A stretch of 64,000 bases of DNA. It comes from Ophiura sarsii (lineage: Eukaryota; Echinodermata; Ophiuroidea; Amphilepidida; Ophiuridae). How positions within the stretch are numbered: the stretch's first letter is position 1; each line of letters opens with the position of its first letter. Made by a program: the position numbers and the translations under genes. The notes beneath the pieces are model-generated. The model made no database searches and had not been told where the DNA came from. It saw only the letters and a program-made list of their open reading frames with translations. Where the stretch lies: assembly GCA_035610835.1 (NCBI GenBank), contig CM069446.1, positions 52,429,625-52,493,624 on the forward strand, in the 5' to 3' direction. This document shows, one piece after another, positions 36,501 through 51,454 of the stretch.

Positions 36501-39500
36501 CAAAAACCGCAACAAGTGGGTCGGTCGGGCCCGTAAAACAGGGGGGGAGGGGGGGGGGGGGGTCATCGCCTAAACATCACTGACCACTTACTTTGTTTTT
36601 AATACTGGATTGGCATTACTACTACTGCTAGCGCACTCGTCCCAGAAGCCCATCGGCGGTTTCGTCTGGTTGGCCCAACTGCTACTAGGGGCTGCACTGG
36701 GACTAGGGGTTTCACTACTGCCCCACGTCATGGGAGCCGAATTTGAGTTGGTGCTACTACCCCATACTCCCGACACAGCTGACGCAATAGACAAACTCTG
36801 TTATGGATGGAACAAACAGGGAAATAGCGTAAATGATTTCAAATCATAACAAATAATCGCGTAACTGAAGTCTGGTTTTTGTCTGGTTGGCCCAACTGCT
36901 AGGGGCTGCACTGGGACTATGGGTCTCACTGCCCCACGTCATGGGAGCCGAATTTGAGTTGGTGCTACTACCCCATACTCCGACACAGCTGATGCAATGG
37001 ACAAACTCTATTATGGATTATGGGACAAATAGGGAAATAGCGTAAATGATTTCAAATCAAAGTAAAAAAATCGCTTAACTGAAGTCTGGTTCTCTATAAA
37101 CTTCTAGTTGAGCTAACATTGGCTGGTGTAATTTTGATATGGCTATTTACCTAGTTATGGCAGCAGTAGGCAGTACTTGACCTGATCAACATGTACTTGT
37201 AGAAATCTAGGTCTTTCCAATCAGGCACATAATTCATATGTACATTTGCTGCTCAAAACCCTTTCCCCTACAATCCAAGTGTATTATGATACAAATTCAA
37301 GTATTAAGTGAGTGAGTGAGCATATATTTGTTGTTTTTCTGCCAATCATGGGTCAGGTAAGTTGAGCCTGTGGGCCAGTTTGTTATAGTTTGATCAGTTC
37401 CAAATTGGCGAAGCCTCCTTACAGCAGCGACTGAATACAGAAGAACACGGGCGCGTGAAGGCATCGAGCGCACTGGTGCATCATATGTGTGACGCCAACA
37501 ACCGTGTGCGTCTAAGGACACAATCGAATTAACTACTTTTGCGCGCGGAGAGAAAACCGAATATTTCTCGCCAATTTGGAACTGATTGAACTATAGGGTG
37601 TTTGTTACTCGCAGTTTTGACTTACACTTACAGGTTGTGGTTTAGACTGTTGTTTATTCCTCTCCATCTGTTGCCTAGCCTGCTCCTCTTGGATTTCTCT
37701 CAGTGACTTGGTGGGTGGTGTAACAGGTGCTGGTATTCTGTGAGATATATAGATGAGGTGACCGTTGTTTACATCAGTAGTGTTTACAAATTGATTAGCG
37801 CCTGGTCTAAAGACATGCTAGAGGTACTAGTCCATGACTACTGCATACATACTATTCGAAAGCAAAACACACATCACTGAGCGCCAATTTTAAAAGCACA
37901 TGCCCTTATGGTGCGTACACATACTGCAGGGCAACCAGATTTAGTACCTGGTCTCTCACTGTGCAGACCATGACTACTGCACTATTACACCGTAAGCATT
38001 TTAAGTAATGATCAATCAAGTGTGAATTAAAGCACATTCCCTATAGGTGCGCACGCATACTGCCGGGCACTACGTCACCGGTCACACCATCTATACAACA
38101 AGCACAATGGCAATAAGCAAACTATGGATACTTATTTTATAATGAAATAATAATGAAGACTGCAAATTGCTGGTATCGGTGTGACCTGAATGATGTTACA
38201 CTTTACTACTGCCGCTAGTAATACAGCAGAATCATGAAGCTCTATCAAAGTATCTTTTAGGTAAAGCAAATCAACCGTACCATCGCTTATTTGAAATAAC
38301 ATCTTTCTTTACTGGTAGGCCCACATTATTCTAGTGTGAATTACTTGATCATACTAAAGGAATACAATTATTGATTGACATAACCTGACTTACACTTAAT
38401 ATAAGACTAAATCCAACAAATTTCCTTTCTTTGTATGCAAAACAATCTGCATTTCGACTCCATAAACAAGCCAACAGAGAAAGCATGCAGCAGAAGTACC
38501 ATGTGCATACTGTGTTATAGTCAGCGTCAAAATGCTATGGGCGTTATTTTAACAATGTGTGTGCGTGCGTACATGAGTAAGGCCATTGTACCGGACGCTT
38601 TCAAAAATGATCGCGCGTCCTGATTGGTCAATCGTGAAATTGTCACACGCATGCATGCATAGTTGTTCGCGCATTTCATGCATCTGGACCAGGCCTCAAA
38701 TTTCGTCATTTTAGGGGCACGGCCACTTTGGCCTTAAGAATATACCATTTCGAAGGGCACCGAGGCCATGTTCTGGGGCACCAAGGCCAAACCAAGATTT
38801 GAATCAAAGGCATCAAGGCCATTTTATGTTTACGTTATTTTTTATACCCTAATTTTACATGTAAACCTCACTAGGACTTTTAATATATAAATACATTACC
38901 GTGACTACAGTCGTTTTAGTTTGTCAATCAACATATTTTAATACCATAACCACCGTGACCTAAGAATGAGCCTTTCTCCTCCCTAACCATCTGAACCTGG
39001 AGGGGTCTGTGAACTCCATTGACAGTCAATCAACTCTTGAATACCATGTGCTGAGGCTAAGGGAACTTTGCCATCTAGACAACAACACAGGCAAAAGGTT
39101 GATGACCTCCAAGCAGAGGTAGGTGTGTGCAAGCACAGGAGATCTTAGACTCTCAATCCAATTTGTTTCCAAGTAATTTATTCAAGTTATCTTTTTCAAG
39201 TAATTTATTTATTTAAAGTTATTTATTTATTTATTATTTATTTAAAGTTATTTTATCTAAATTTATTTATTTAAAGTTATTTATTTAAAGTTAGTTCCAT
39301 CAAACTTGGGAAACCTAGTCAAATCTAGTCATCTCGTCCGGTACCGTTTGAGCCATGGGGCCTCACTCAGACGGTGCTGCTGTTCATGTAGAGAATTATA
39401 CCAAACACCGAACATTTTCGCGAAAAATAATTTTGTATTTTCAATGCAGATTTTATCTTCATTTGCAACTTTTGGATTTGTCAAACCCACACATAATATT

Positions 39501-42500
39501 CAGAATATCAGTCTACCTAAAACATATTTTGGTTAAATTACCTATAATTATGTACACAATAATTGTTTAGTGATTTGTTGGCGTCGAATTCGACGTTGTT
39601 TACATGGTGTGTGTTCTGATATAGCTACATTGCTATGCCTTTTTTATGGCATGTTTACATGCTAAAATGTTCTCGGAAATGGTCGGGACAGGAATGGAAT
39701 ACATATTTAATCATAGAGTAAAACATGTTAGTTGTATTTGGAATAATTGATCAGAGTTAAGTATATCGGAACACCCGACCGGGAGCCAAAAGGGCACAAG
39801 GCCTCTGTTAAAAATAGGGCACGGCCATCATGGCCGTGATTTTTTTACTTAGCCGAGGGCATCGCGGACAAATGCGAGGGCATCGCGGCAATGGCCGCGA
39901 TGTAAATTGAGCCCTGATCTGGACGCAGCTTCACGACAACAACAAAACACACTCGCGTGAAATAGCTTTAAGACAGTGACTATAGGAGCTTGAACATCTC
40001 TGTATTTAAACTGGCTAATATCTACCCCTAGTTGGGACTATTCGGTCCAGGTCTATTTTACACCTGTTTTGGCTAAACCTACAATGTTAGAAAAAAATGT
40101 TCGAACACTTTGTAGGTGTAATGTAAAGTGTTCCCCTTTCCCCCTGATTAATGTTGAATCCCACAATTTGCCCACCATCAGCACAGGGCCTCGCAACATT
40201 GATCGGTGGGGAAGGGTGAGGGGTATGAGTGAGGGGATACTTCAAGCTACCAGAAACAAGCTTCAATTTTCATGTGACTCAAATAACGTGCCTGTTATGG
40301 TCCAAACAGCATGGCAATTAGGGTCAGTGTTCGAACACTATTTTTCCATGATTGTAGTTATGAATGTTGATTTTGACTACCCAATTACAATAATGCCTTA
40401 CCCCTGGCTAGGACTGCCCCATCCAGGTCTATTCTGCTGTGGTTGCTGCTGCTGCTGTTGTTGCTGCAACTGAGCCATCTGTCTCTGACGTTGCTGAAAA
40501 GACACAATTATTCAAACATTAAAATGTGCAATACATTATTTTTTGATGACTGTACTGATATTTTTTGATGACTGTACTGACGCGTGTATAGCCCCATACT
40601 CGATTTAAGTCCCACCCCCTAATTGAGCTTATATCTCAGACTAGGATGGGCACCCGTCTTAAGTCCCAGGGGTAAAAAGTAGTGTACAAGTCTTACAAAA
40701 ATTACTTTCAGTAACTCAGCCGGACACAAACATCATTGAACTTAATTAAAAGTAGGCATGAGTTATCTCTGCGCAATTTCTCTTACGTGACAAGGATCAT
40801 TCTATAAGTGCGTATAACGGGTACCCGTATCATCCCGCACTGTGAGGGTCTGGGAATAGAAATCATCCCCGCTATAACCTGCAGAGTGCATACAACCAAG
40901 TGTAGCGTTCGATTTAACTGGCGTAGGATCTTGAAATGCGACACACTTTTGAAGATTTGCAATGCTATTGCACAAATATGTAGCAAAAACTGAAGCAAAA
41001 AGATTCCCTACTTGATATTTGATCACGTACCATCAAAGCCAAACCAACAAAGATTGAGTTTCATCTTCAAATAACTAGAAAAAGTATGATAAATCCTGAT
41101 GTATCGGAAGTTAATATTTTGTTTTCGTTAGAGTCAAAATTGCCATTGCTTTACACGTAGGTACGCAGAAATGTTTCTGTCGGTTTAAAATTAACAAAAT
41201 GGCGGATTTCTGCGCAAGTCTGAGAATGTAATAATCATGACGTCACTTCTGATGCTAGTCTTGTTCTCGTGCCGCCGAGTGTTACAAAAAGGAGCCAATA
41301 AAAATGACTTGGAATAAAACTAGTGGTGCACCACAGATACAAGGAATCATAACAAAATGGCGCGCGATCATAAGATGTAAACAATTACGAAATCCATCGT
41401 GACTCGTGAGCGAAATAATGCCTGTATTTCCTTGTGTTTTTGTAAAATCTAGATTTTAATTTTCATGCACACATGGGCACCTGATTAAAGTCCCACCCCC
41501 TAATTTACGTATATTTTGGAGTAAAAAAAGGGTGGGACTATACACGCGTCAGTACGGTAGTTGAAAAATTTGGGAGCCATAGGCTTTACCCTGGTTCTCA
41601 TGAAAACGTCCCCCCCCCCCCAAAAAAAAAAAAAGTGACCATTAAAAATCTACTCACAAGGTCTTTTTATTTTAATTTGGCAAAAATTGAAGAAGAAAAA
41701 AAGAGAAAGGTTTCTGAAAAAATTGTATTGTATATGATAAAACCAATAGCCATGTGGAAAGTGATAACACCCATTTCCAGTCCTATATCCGTACCTCTTC
41801 CCTCTCGCGTTCCTCCTGTTGGGCTTGCAGCTGCTGGATCCGTGCTAGTGTAGGGGTGCCACCGTTGCCACTAATACTGGTGGTTTGAGTTGTGCTGGCG
41901 GCGACCGTACTCTGACCCCACATGGCTGTGCTAGGAAGCTGGAGTAAAGAATATGAAGAGCGTCATTATCAAATTAAAATAAGGGGAGTGAGTTGCCATT
42001 TTGGTCCTACAATTTACAAAGAAAAATACTAATTTCTGTTTGGATTGGGAGCACAGAGCAGAAGACAAAGGTGGATGAGATCAAATAAAAATGGACCCCA
42101 AGGCGACAAAAAATGAAGGGGATGAGTGTAACAGATGAATGAACACAGAAATGTTCAGTGACCAAATGACCTCTCACGAAGGGTCAGTTAGTAAGGCGTT
42201 GCTGTTTGATTTTTGGGGAATAGGGCCATTTTCTTCCCTTTATTTTCATGAAAATCTTGGTAAATGACCACAATTTTCTAATACAATCCCTAAATAAGAC
42301 ACACTTACACTTACTTTCGATTGCTGCTGCTGTTGCTGTTGTTGCTGTAGTCTTCTAAGAGCTTCTTGCTGTTGTTGCTGTTGACGCTGTAATTCTTGTT
42401 GCCTAGGAGGTAATAATAGCGAATTGAACATTTAATGTAAATGCTGGGATTTTTGCAATAGCCTATTTTCACTTTTTGTAGATTCATTTTTAATCTGCAA

Positions 42501-45500
42501 AAGTTACAACATGTGAAAAAGCTACAATGAAGAGATTTGTAAAGTAATTTAATAAAAACCACCAACTATCAATTTAATTCCTCAGAAATGTCCAGTGACA
42601 CTTGTAATATTGCAAAAATGTCATGGATATATTGTTTATATGAAGAGCTGTTTTGCAAAAGGGCCTACATCCACTTCTGCCTTTTTACTCATTTTGCATT
42701 ATTGAATGGATGGCTATTCATTATGTGGAATGTGGCTTGTATTGGTTGTTGCCTCAATTGGCGTGCATGGATGCACTAATCCAAGTCATAGTAACAGTAA
42801 TGAACACAGCCATACAATAATTTGAATTCCATGGACTTGTCAATACAAATTCACTAATGTAAAATGAGTAACATGTCGTGGTGGTCTGGTGGCCCTTTTG
42901 CAACAAAGCTCTTCATATACAGTTTATTAATTAATATAAATTTGTTATCAAAAGAAATTCTGTAAATCGCATCAGTTACTAAACTGTCCTGGACACATTT
43001 TATCTTTTCGTAACCCAGCGAGGGATTTAGAACACATCATAGCTAGTGCGCAATTCACAGAATGTTCACTTGACTTACGCACTTATTATTATATTATATG
43101 TGTAAACAAATTGGCTTTATTCTGTAAAAGTTCATATCGGATTAAAATTCCAACCCTGTCAGCTAACTCCTCTTGGTCTAGTGATTAGAACTGAGGATTC
43201 ATAAGCTAAAGGTACCTGGTTCGAATCTTGGTGTGGCAGATTATGTGTACCTACTACATTACTAATTAATGAAATTACAGTATTCATGCCTACTGAATGA
43301 TATTTTGGCCTTACCTAATGAGTTCCTGCTGCCTCTGTCTTTCCGTCTCCTTGCGTTCTTGCTCTTGCCTCAGCTTGTCCTGCTCTTCCCTGGCCCTCCT
43401 CTGCTGCACTGCCGCCTCCTCTTGTTGTTGTTGTTGTTGTTGAGCTCTGCGGGCAGCATCTTCTTCTTGCGTCCTCCTAGCAGCAGCAGCTTCGTCTTGT
43501 GCAGCGCGACGGCTAGCCTCCTCCTGCTGTGCGCGTCTGTTGGCTTCCTCCTGGGCCTTCCTTGTGGATTCCTCCTGTTGACGTCGCAGATCTTCTTGTC
43601 TCTGGATTGAGCAAGTTCAGCAAAATGATTAGATTACTCATACACATTTTAATTTCTTGGATTTGCAATTCTAAATCACAACAAAATTATCAATTAATAA
43701 AAGTGGTACGAAAAATGTTTCGACTAGTATCATGAATCAATGCCTGAAAATCAACTCCCTGAAGGATTGGTGGCTGAGCAATTTCACACAGCATATAACC
43801 TGGTCATTTAATCTAATCAAAAAATGTAAATTTTGATCTTATTTGCTATTATGGCCCCATTTTCAAAATTCTGGAAATATTTTCAACCCCATATAGCTAC
43901 AACATCTAATTTGTTATCCATTCCCCTCCCCTCCCTGTTATGACCATATTTAGTGGAAAATACAGTTATTGCTGTCCCTCCCTGTTTCAGTAGATGACTC
44001 TACCTGCTGTTCAGCCCTTCTCTGTTCCTCCTGCTGTCTCCTCTCCTCGTCGGCACGTTGCAACTCCTCGAGACGACGGATCTCTTCTTGTCTCTTGAGA
44101 TCTTCCTGTCTCCTGGCAGGAAACAAACTGAAAGACATCAAAGGTGTAACAAAGATGAAGTAGATGACATTGTAGAATAGTTGTATCAAATTAGTAATAG
44201 TATAGTATGTTTTCATAAAGGTAAAGGGCTAGAATGATATCGTACATCTGAGAGAATCTGAAAGGATCTACGCAAATGAATTAGATACGATTCCACATGG
44301 ATTCCCTTGGTATGATTAAAGAAAGTACCCCACATATTGAATAAATGTAGGGTTATACTTTATAATCACAGCATTTTCTACTTTTTTGACTTCATATTAT
44401 TTATATTTGAAAAATGGATATGCAAAAATTTATCTGATAAGAATCATTGAATTATCGCTGTATAACTTGGTGCCTCAAAAACTATGTTTGTGTGACGAAA
44501 AAACACATCCTGTTTTACGGGCGGACAGACCTGTTAAGTAGAGTCGGTCGGTCGGGTTTTTGTTTTTTTCCCCAAAAATCAGCAAAAATCTTGAAATTGT
44601 ATAAAAAAAATTCAACAGAAAAAAATGTTACTACCAATTTCTGATTTTTTTCCCAACTAATCTGCTTTCCCCCGTTTCCTCACCTCTCCCCCTTAGGTCA
44701 ATGGGTCGTCCACTTTACAATTTTCCTTCCCCCACTGCATTACCCCTTCACCTCTGCATTTCACCTTCTCCCCCCTATTTCCACCTTCTCCCCTCTTTTT
44801 CCCCCTTCCCCCACCTCTCTCTTCCTCACTGCAATGGACTTTTCCACTCCCATTTGAACAATTTCACCCCTCCTCTCCAAAAAAGGAACAATTCTGGCAT
44901 AATTTTTGGGGATAAATATTCCAATCACATCTCACTCATCTCACCTAGCGTCTTCCTGTGTGCCGAGTTCCTCCTGTCGTTTGGATTCCTCTTCTCTCCT
45001 CTTCTGCTGCTCCTCCTTCCTTAGGACCTCCTGTTGTCGTCTCATCTCTTCTAGATGTTGACTCTCTTCTTCAGCTGCTTTTTCCACCTGCTTGCGGTGC
45101 TCCTCGGCCTTGCGGAGGCGCTCTAATTCGCGATACTTCCTCTCCTATGATATCAACAAATCAAAAATCAACTGACATCACTATCCACAGTCGCATTGAT
45201 TAGCGATAACTTCGCATAGTCCGTATATGATAGCCCATCTGATCGCCCTCCACAAGAAGCGCACGATACCAGCAACTTTATTGTTGTATGTTTCTTTTCA
45301 TTACTTTTTTGTTTTATCTACAATATTGGCTAATAGGTGTTTAAATATCAAGTTGTCACACATAAACGTATGTGACGCGATCAAGCGGAATGAGTCAGAT
45401 GACAGGAATATTGATTTTGAGTTATAGGTAAAAAGTGACAAATTCTGATGTTTTACTTTGTTTTCTCAGTTTGTAAATTGTATGTAACCGATAAACTAGA

Positions 45501-48500
45501 TATTCGATTTTAGTGGGGTTTTGGACCATACTGCAGCATTTTTCCACCTGCTTTCAAATATCAAAATCGAAAAGTGCCACCATGTGGCTCATTTTGCTTG
45601 AGATCACGTCACATATACTTTACCTCTTCAATAATTTCTTTTGCCATGGACGGATCCCAGAAACCAATGTCCCATTCACCTGTTGGGGATACAAACAAAA
45701 TGTTAGTATATTTTCTTTCCATCCAGAATAACCATATAAGGCCAAACAAAGAAGGAGGGTTTGTCTCAGAAGCCCGCCCGCATAGGTATGTGAAACGAGC
45801 TAATTTTTTTTGTTTGGATTTTTAAGAAAAAAGTTTTAAAAAGTCCTTTGTAAGCCTTATATTAGCAACAACAAAAAACAAACAAAAAATTGCTTACCCC
45901 ATAGCCTATTTTCTAAAAAGAAATGTAAAAAGAAAAAAATCTCACAGCACCAAATGCCAAATGTTTCTGAGACAAACCTTCTTCTTTGTTTGGCCTAAGG
46001 TACGTCTAAGTCAAATCTTGCAATCACACAGGGTGTCCCAGAATGATTTATACCGGGTTTGAAAAAATAATAAAAATATAAAAACAACATTGCAGTTTAA
46101 TGCCTGCAATATAATGGGGAACATGTTTTCTACTATAGTCTGTTAATTTCATCAACAAATCTCTATCCATTCAAATATAGATGGGGTGACAGGTGACGTC
46201 ACACCGGGCATTTGGCCAGCAGTTACCATTGTTCTTTGCCTGGCGGTTTGCGTGCGCATCCTGTTTTGTTTAGGACCCATGCTTTTAAAAATCGCGCCAA
46301 AGCATTATAAAGGGCAATAAGGCATAGCGGACAGTGTTGTGGTCATGTGCTGTTCACTCAAGCATGTATCGACAGTCCAGTCCCTTCGACCGCTGCGTTT
46401 GTTGATAAACATTGCTGTCACCCTATGACATTATTGAACATCAGTGAAAACCTGTTTTCTACTTTCAGCGTATTTCAAATGATAATACTCGCGCCAAACT
46501 TCACAACTGCTGTTTACGAAAGTATGATATAAATCACTCAAGCAGAACAATTTCCTCTTACCGTTCAAATATTGCTTCATAAAACATTACCAACTATTGA
46601 TATCTATTAATTTTGTAGTGGAAAAAAAAGAGGACAGTGCCAACTACCTGCATATCATTGAAATCTAGCTTTGTACCAAACATGGTCAATTATTTTAATA
46701 AAAGTTTCACTTTTTTTTTCAATATAGGTGATTTTGTTCAAATTTGGAATCCACATTTTCTGTCAGATTAAAATTCAAAATTCCTAAGAAAGCTAAATTA
46801 TGTACATGTTGGAATCATAAGCACTTTTACCCTTAACAGTGGTATTCATAGCTAAATAAATGCACCTTTTCCCCGGTATAAATCATTCTGGGACACCCTG
46901 TATAATCCAGACAAGCCTTACCCAACTCCCTCACCCTCTGTGCAGTGACATCAAGAGCGTATTCAAGTCATTGCACTTTTATATCGTATGCGCCTGTCTA
47001 TAGTTTGATCAGCTCCAAAATGGCAAGCCTCCATAGAGCAGCGAATTAATACAGAAGGGTGTATGCGCACAAAAACGCAACACGCAAATATGCTTGGATT
47101 ACTTTTGCATGCGGAGAGATAAAAAGCGCATATTTCTAGCTAGATTAAAAGCGCATATTTCTAGCTAGATAAAAACTGCATATTTCTAGCTAGATAAAAA
47201 CCGCATATTTCTAGCTAGATAAAAACCGCATATTTCTAGCTAGATAAAAAACGCATATTTCTAGCTAGATAAAAAACGCATATTTCTAGCTAGATAAAAA
47301 ACGCATATTTCTAGCTAGATAAAAAACGCATATTTCTAGCCAATTTGGAACTGATTTAACTGTAACTACAATGCTCACACGTACCAGCTTGATCAAAGAC
47401 GTATCCCAACACTTACACACACAAATGCTACACCCAATATGTGACCCGTCACATCAAAATCGACATGTTGGAGGCAAGACTCTAATTTGAGTTACACATA
47501 TCAGCTGAAAGAGCACACTCTAAGCTTTAAAATGATACCTTGTTGAAGGAAATCGGACTTTGGAATCACAAGATATCATTTCAAGAACCATATATTTTAC
47601 TATTATTTTCTTTATATTTCACCAACTTCATTGGCTTCTATCTCAAAACTTTGTTTGCCGACAACATGTCTTTTTTGATGCGACTGGTCACATATAAGAG
47701 ACTAACACACTGATTTCACTCAACAGAGCAAAAGTAAATAACTTTATTGTTACTTACGACAGAGAAACTCACTTCTGTCTTTGCGCGGCACCCCCCACAT
47801 TGAGATGTTCTCCATAACTGATTTGCCCCCTTCAATCTTTCCCACAGCTCCCTGTGGATTAAGTGGATTAACCCCCTGTACCATGGAAGCCGCTGCTGCG
47901 GCAGCTGCGGCCGCCGCAGAGTGGCTAGGAATGCTGGGTGGATGATCTCCTGATATAGGTGGACCTTCGCCTGAAAGAAATACACACAAAACACAAATAT
48001 ATTAGAAACAAACGCACACAAGTTTTGCCAAAAGTTCTGTAGGCCAAACAGGCCATGTGCTACACATTTTCTTTCTAAATTAGGGGGAAATAAACCCAAA
48101 GTAATTTTTTCTTTACATTCATGGTATTTCTTTTCCTCACAAACTACACTCGTCAAAAGAAGTTCCTGGACACTCATTGAAGTTCAAATATTTCACATAA
48201 ACATTTAATATAAATTAAACAATTGCATGTCAAAATAAGCAGACAATAATTCTCTATCATGTCTGTATGTCATGTCTGCATGGCTGAGCACATTCATTAA
48301 GCAATGGTGCGTAAAAGTAAGGTGCGTAAAAGGAAATTGCAAGAAATGAGCATTTACAGTCATTTGAATGGAGGGATTATCCAATTTTTTGCAATCTTCT
48401 TGCCATTGTCAAGTGAATGGGATCTGCCATGCATGAGTGATCATGTCTAAATTCCATGTTAAGCTGTTAGAGGATTACTTTCTGCTTATTTTGATATACA

Positions 48501-51419
48501 ATTATATATATAATTATATATATTCTATTAAATATTAATTTAATTTAAGTGTCCAGGAAATTCTTTTGACGAGTGTATATGAATCATTTTTTTCGATCCA
48601 TTAGCCACAATATCTTCACCCTTTCTGAATTTCAAGGTCATTTCCTGGTCATAGTGAATACTGATTGAGGACCTTCACACTATTTGCTATACTGTAAAAC
48701 CACTTAATTTTGCGGGGGATTTAATTTTATGAATTTCACAAAGGATGTGGATTCGCGAAATTAAAGGCATATTATGCGATCTTTTCCAGGGGACGCCCTC
48801 TGTCTTTTATTTGTTTTTAAATCAGATTTTCTTGCAGATTTACATTTCTAATCCTAAATCATAAATATATTTCTAGGGGACGCCCTCTATCTTTTATTTG
48901 TTTTTAAATCGGATTTTCTTGCTGAAAAAAAATCAAGGATAGAGGGTGTCCCCTGGAAAAGGTCACATAATAAACCTTTAAATCCCGCTAAACTGACAAT
49001 TTTGCATTGAAAGTAACTGTCAAATTTCCATATTCGCGAAAGTGTATGCCCGCTAAGATAGCAGTAATTTTTAGGTTGCGAAATAAAGTATCCACCAAAT
49101 TTATAATGTTTTACAGTACTTTGCACAAATACGGTAACTGAATGTCCATGACTGCTGGTATATCCATGCAGGACTCAAAATAAGAAATGAAAAAAAGGGC
49201 AGGCAATTTAGGGCAATTTGAAAGGGGCACCAACTTTATCCAAGGCCATTATGTACTTTTGAATGGAGTGAAAACAGCCAGAAATTGAGGGCATCAAGGC
49301 TACTAGGTGGGGCATTCTTTCGATTAATATGAGCCCTGTATCCATGGTTGGACTAAGTGTGTATCCTCCCTCATTGGTAGGGTGATTACAAACACATCCC
49401 AAATTAAGTACAAAGACGTCTTCACATGTGAGTAAATGCCACAGCTGAAATTTAACCTCACTGTCGAGGGCTTAGTGCCACGAGGTCCTATCTGTTTTGG
49501 CTGCCAGTTGTTATATATAGGGTTGTTTATATGCTGAGCAATTGGTATACACCATTATGTAATTCGGAGCAGCTATTGCAGATATGGTCTTTAGTTGATG
49601 TGAAAAGTCACTATCTGTAATAGCTGCCATATGGTGTACACTTCTGGTGCTATGAGGTTCCAAAATACAATGTTACACGTGGCAGCCGTTGTAGATAGGC
49701 CCTCTTGGCTCCATCAAAACCGTCAAAATATATACTTTATCACAGATAAATTTGGCTTTACCTGACATGGATATTTGCTGTAGACTTTGATACTGCTGCT
49801 GCTGCTGTAGCAATAACTGGTGTTGTTGCTGTAAGGTTATCAGCTGCTGTCTCAGTATCTGTTGCTGCGTCGGGGTCATGGTTTTGCCACGCTGGACTAG
49901 CTCGGAATAGATTCTACTGGCGTGTACCCTACAAGATAAAAGTAAATATTGAGATCAAAATGAAGAAACCAAACATACAACCAAAATGATTAAATCATGC
50001 AAATTCACTTACATTCGTTGTTGAGGTTCACTTACTTACACAGGTTAGCCTCTTCACTACGTATTAGTACCTACCTACCAAATAAGGAATCTACTTCACC
50101 AAATAAGGGATATGATCTGCCAAATAAGGAAAATGTCTTAGAGGATAATGTCTGTGTATCAGTTGTGAATATATTTAATTTTAAATTAAGTAACTACCAG
50201 AGGCCCATAACTAGGCCCTGGAGGATCCCGCGAAATTTTTAGGCCAAAACCGAGAGGCGAGTTTACTAAAACCGGGATTCACAGGATTTGCAACCAAAAC
50301 CGAGAAAAGCCGTGAAAATAAACCAAATGCGAGAAACCGCGACCAAAAATGTGACGAAAAAATCACCCCCAAATATCACTTCTTTAAAAAGTAAATAAGC
50401 TTACTTTATAGTCCATTTTCTTTCTGCAAGAAAATATATTGATTTCCAAATTTATCCCTGGCACAGGGGATTCATAATTTGCGTAATATTCCAATTAATG
50501 TCCTCCGTTTTTAATACGGAAGAAATATTTGTTTTGAACACGCGCCGCCATCTTGAGTACATCCCCCAGTGGCTTCCAGTCGATCCTAACAATTACCGTA
50601 CGTTACATTGATTAACAAAATGTAGAGGGCGGCAGAGTCTTAGTCAATTCTTTATGAAACCCGTTTCCAGCAACCTAGGCGGCATCATTAATCATTATGC
50701 ATTACGTCGGAACATGTGCGATCTCAAATTGATGATACTAATTTTACGGCGCGGCGTAACATGGGGAAAATAACATACGGGAACCAGACATTGTTTACAT
50801 ATAAATAAAAGGTATTTTCCGTGAGGATTTTCCCAACCAAGTTTGCATCGGTATGATTGGTACGATAGATTTAAAATTTAACATGACATTTCAAGATTTT
50901 CTTGGACTAATTACGGTCAATTTTTGTGTAGAAATTCGAAATTTTGTTTTGTTGAGGAAAAAACCAACAATTCCGCGAAATCTTGGCATACTTTTAGAAA
51001 ACCGAGGCAAATGGTAAAACCCGAGAATCACGGCGAGAAAACTGCGATCGCGGGATCCTCCAGGGCTTACCCATAACCCTGAGGAAAACTGAGGAAAATT
51101 CAGAGGTCTACAAGTTACCCATCATACTGGTCTATTTTTGTGAGTGAAGTGGCGGCATTGAGACTGAAATAGAGAATATTTTCCATTGAAGAGATAATAT
51201 CTACTTAGTTAGAAATCTTGTCCACCTAATGTGGCATCTTGTCCACATAATATGGAATCTGATCTGCTCATCTTATAAAGGCTGCATACCAAGTAAGGAA
51301 TGGTAAGCCTACCTTATAAGGACAACGGATATGCCTACCTAATAAGGGCTTGTTGCTGCTGTAGTACTTGCTGGAAGACTTGTTGTTGATGCATTGCCTG
51401 CTGTTGATGCTGCTGCTGT

Positions 51420-51454
<35 letters not shown>

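Noticed and set aside
49500..49680. Imperfect palindrome around AGCAGCTATTGCAGATATGG
   Set aside because: The arms are short and diverged and no terminal structure or duplication could be defined.
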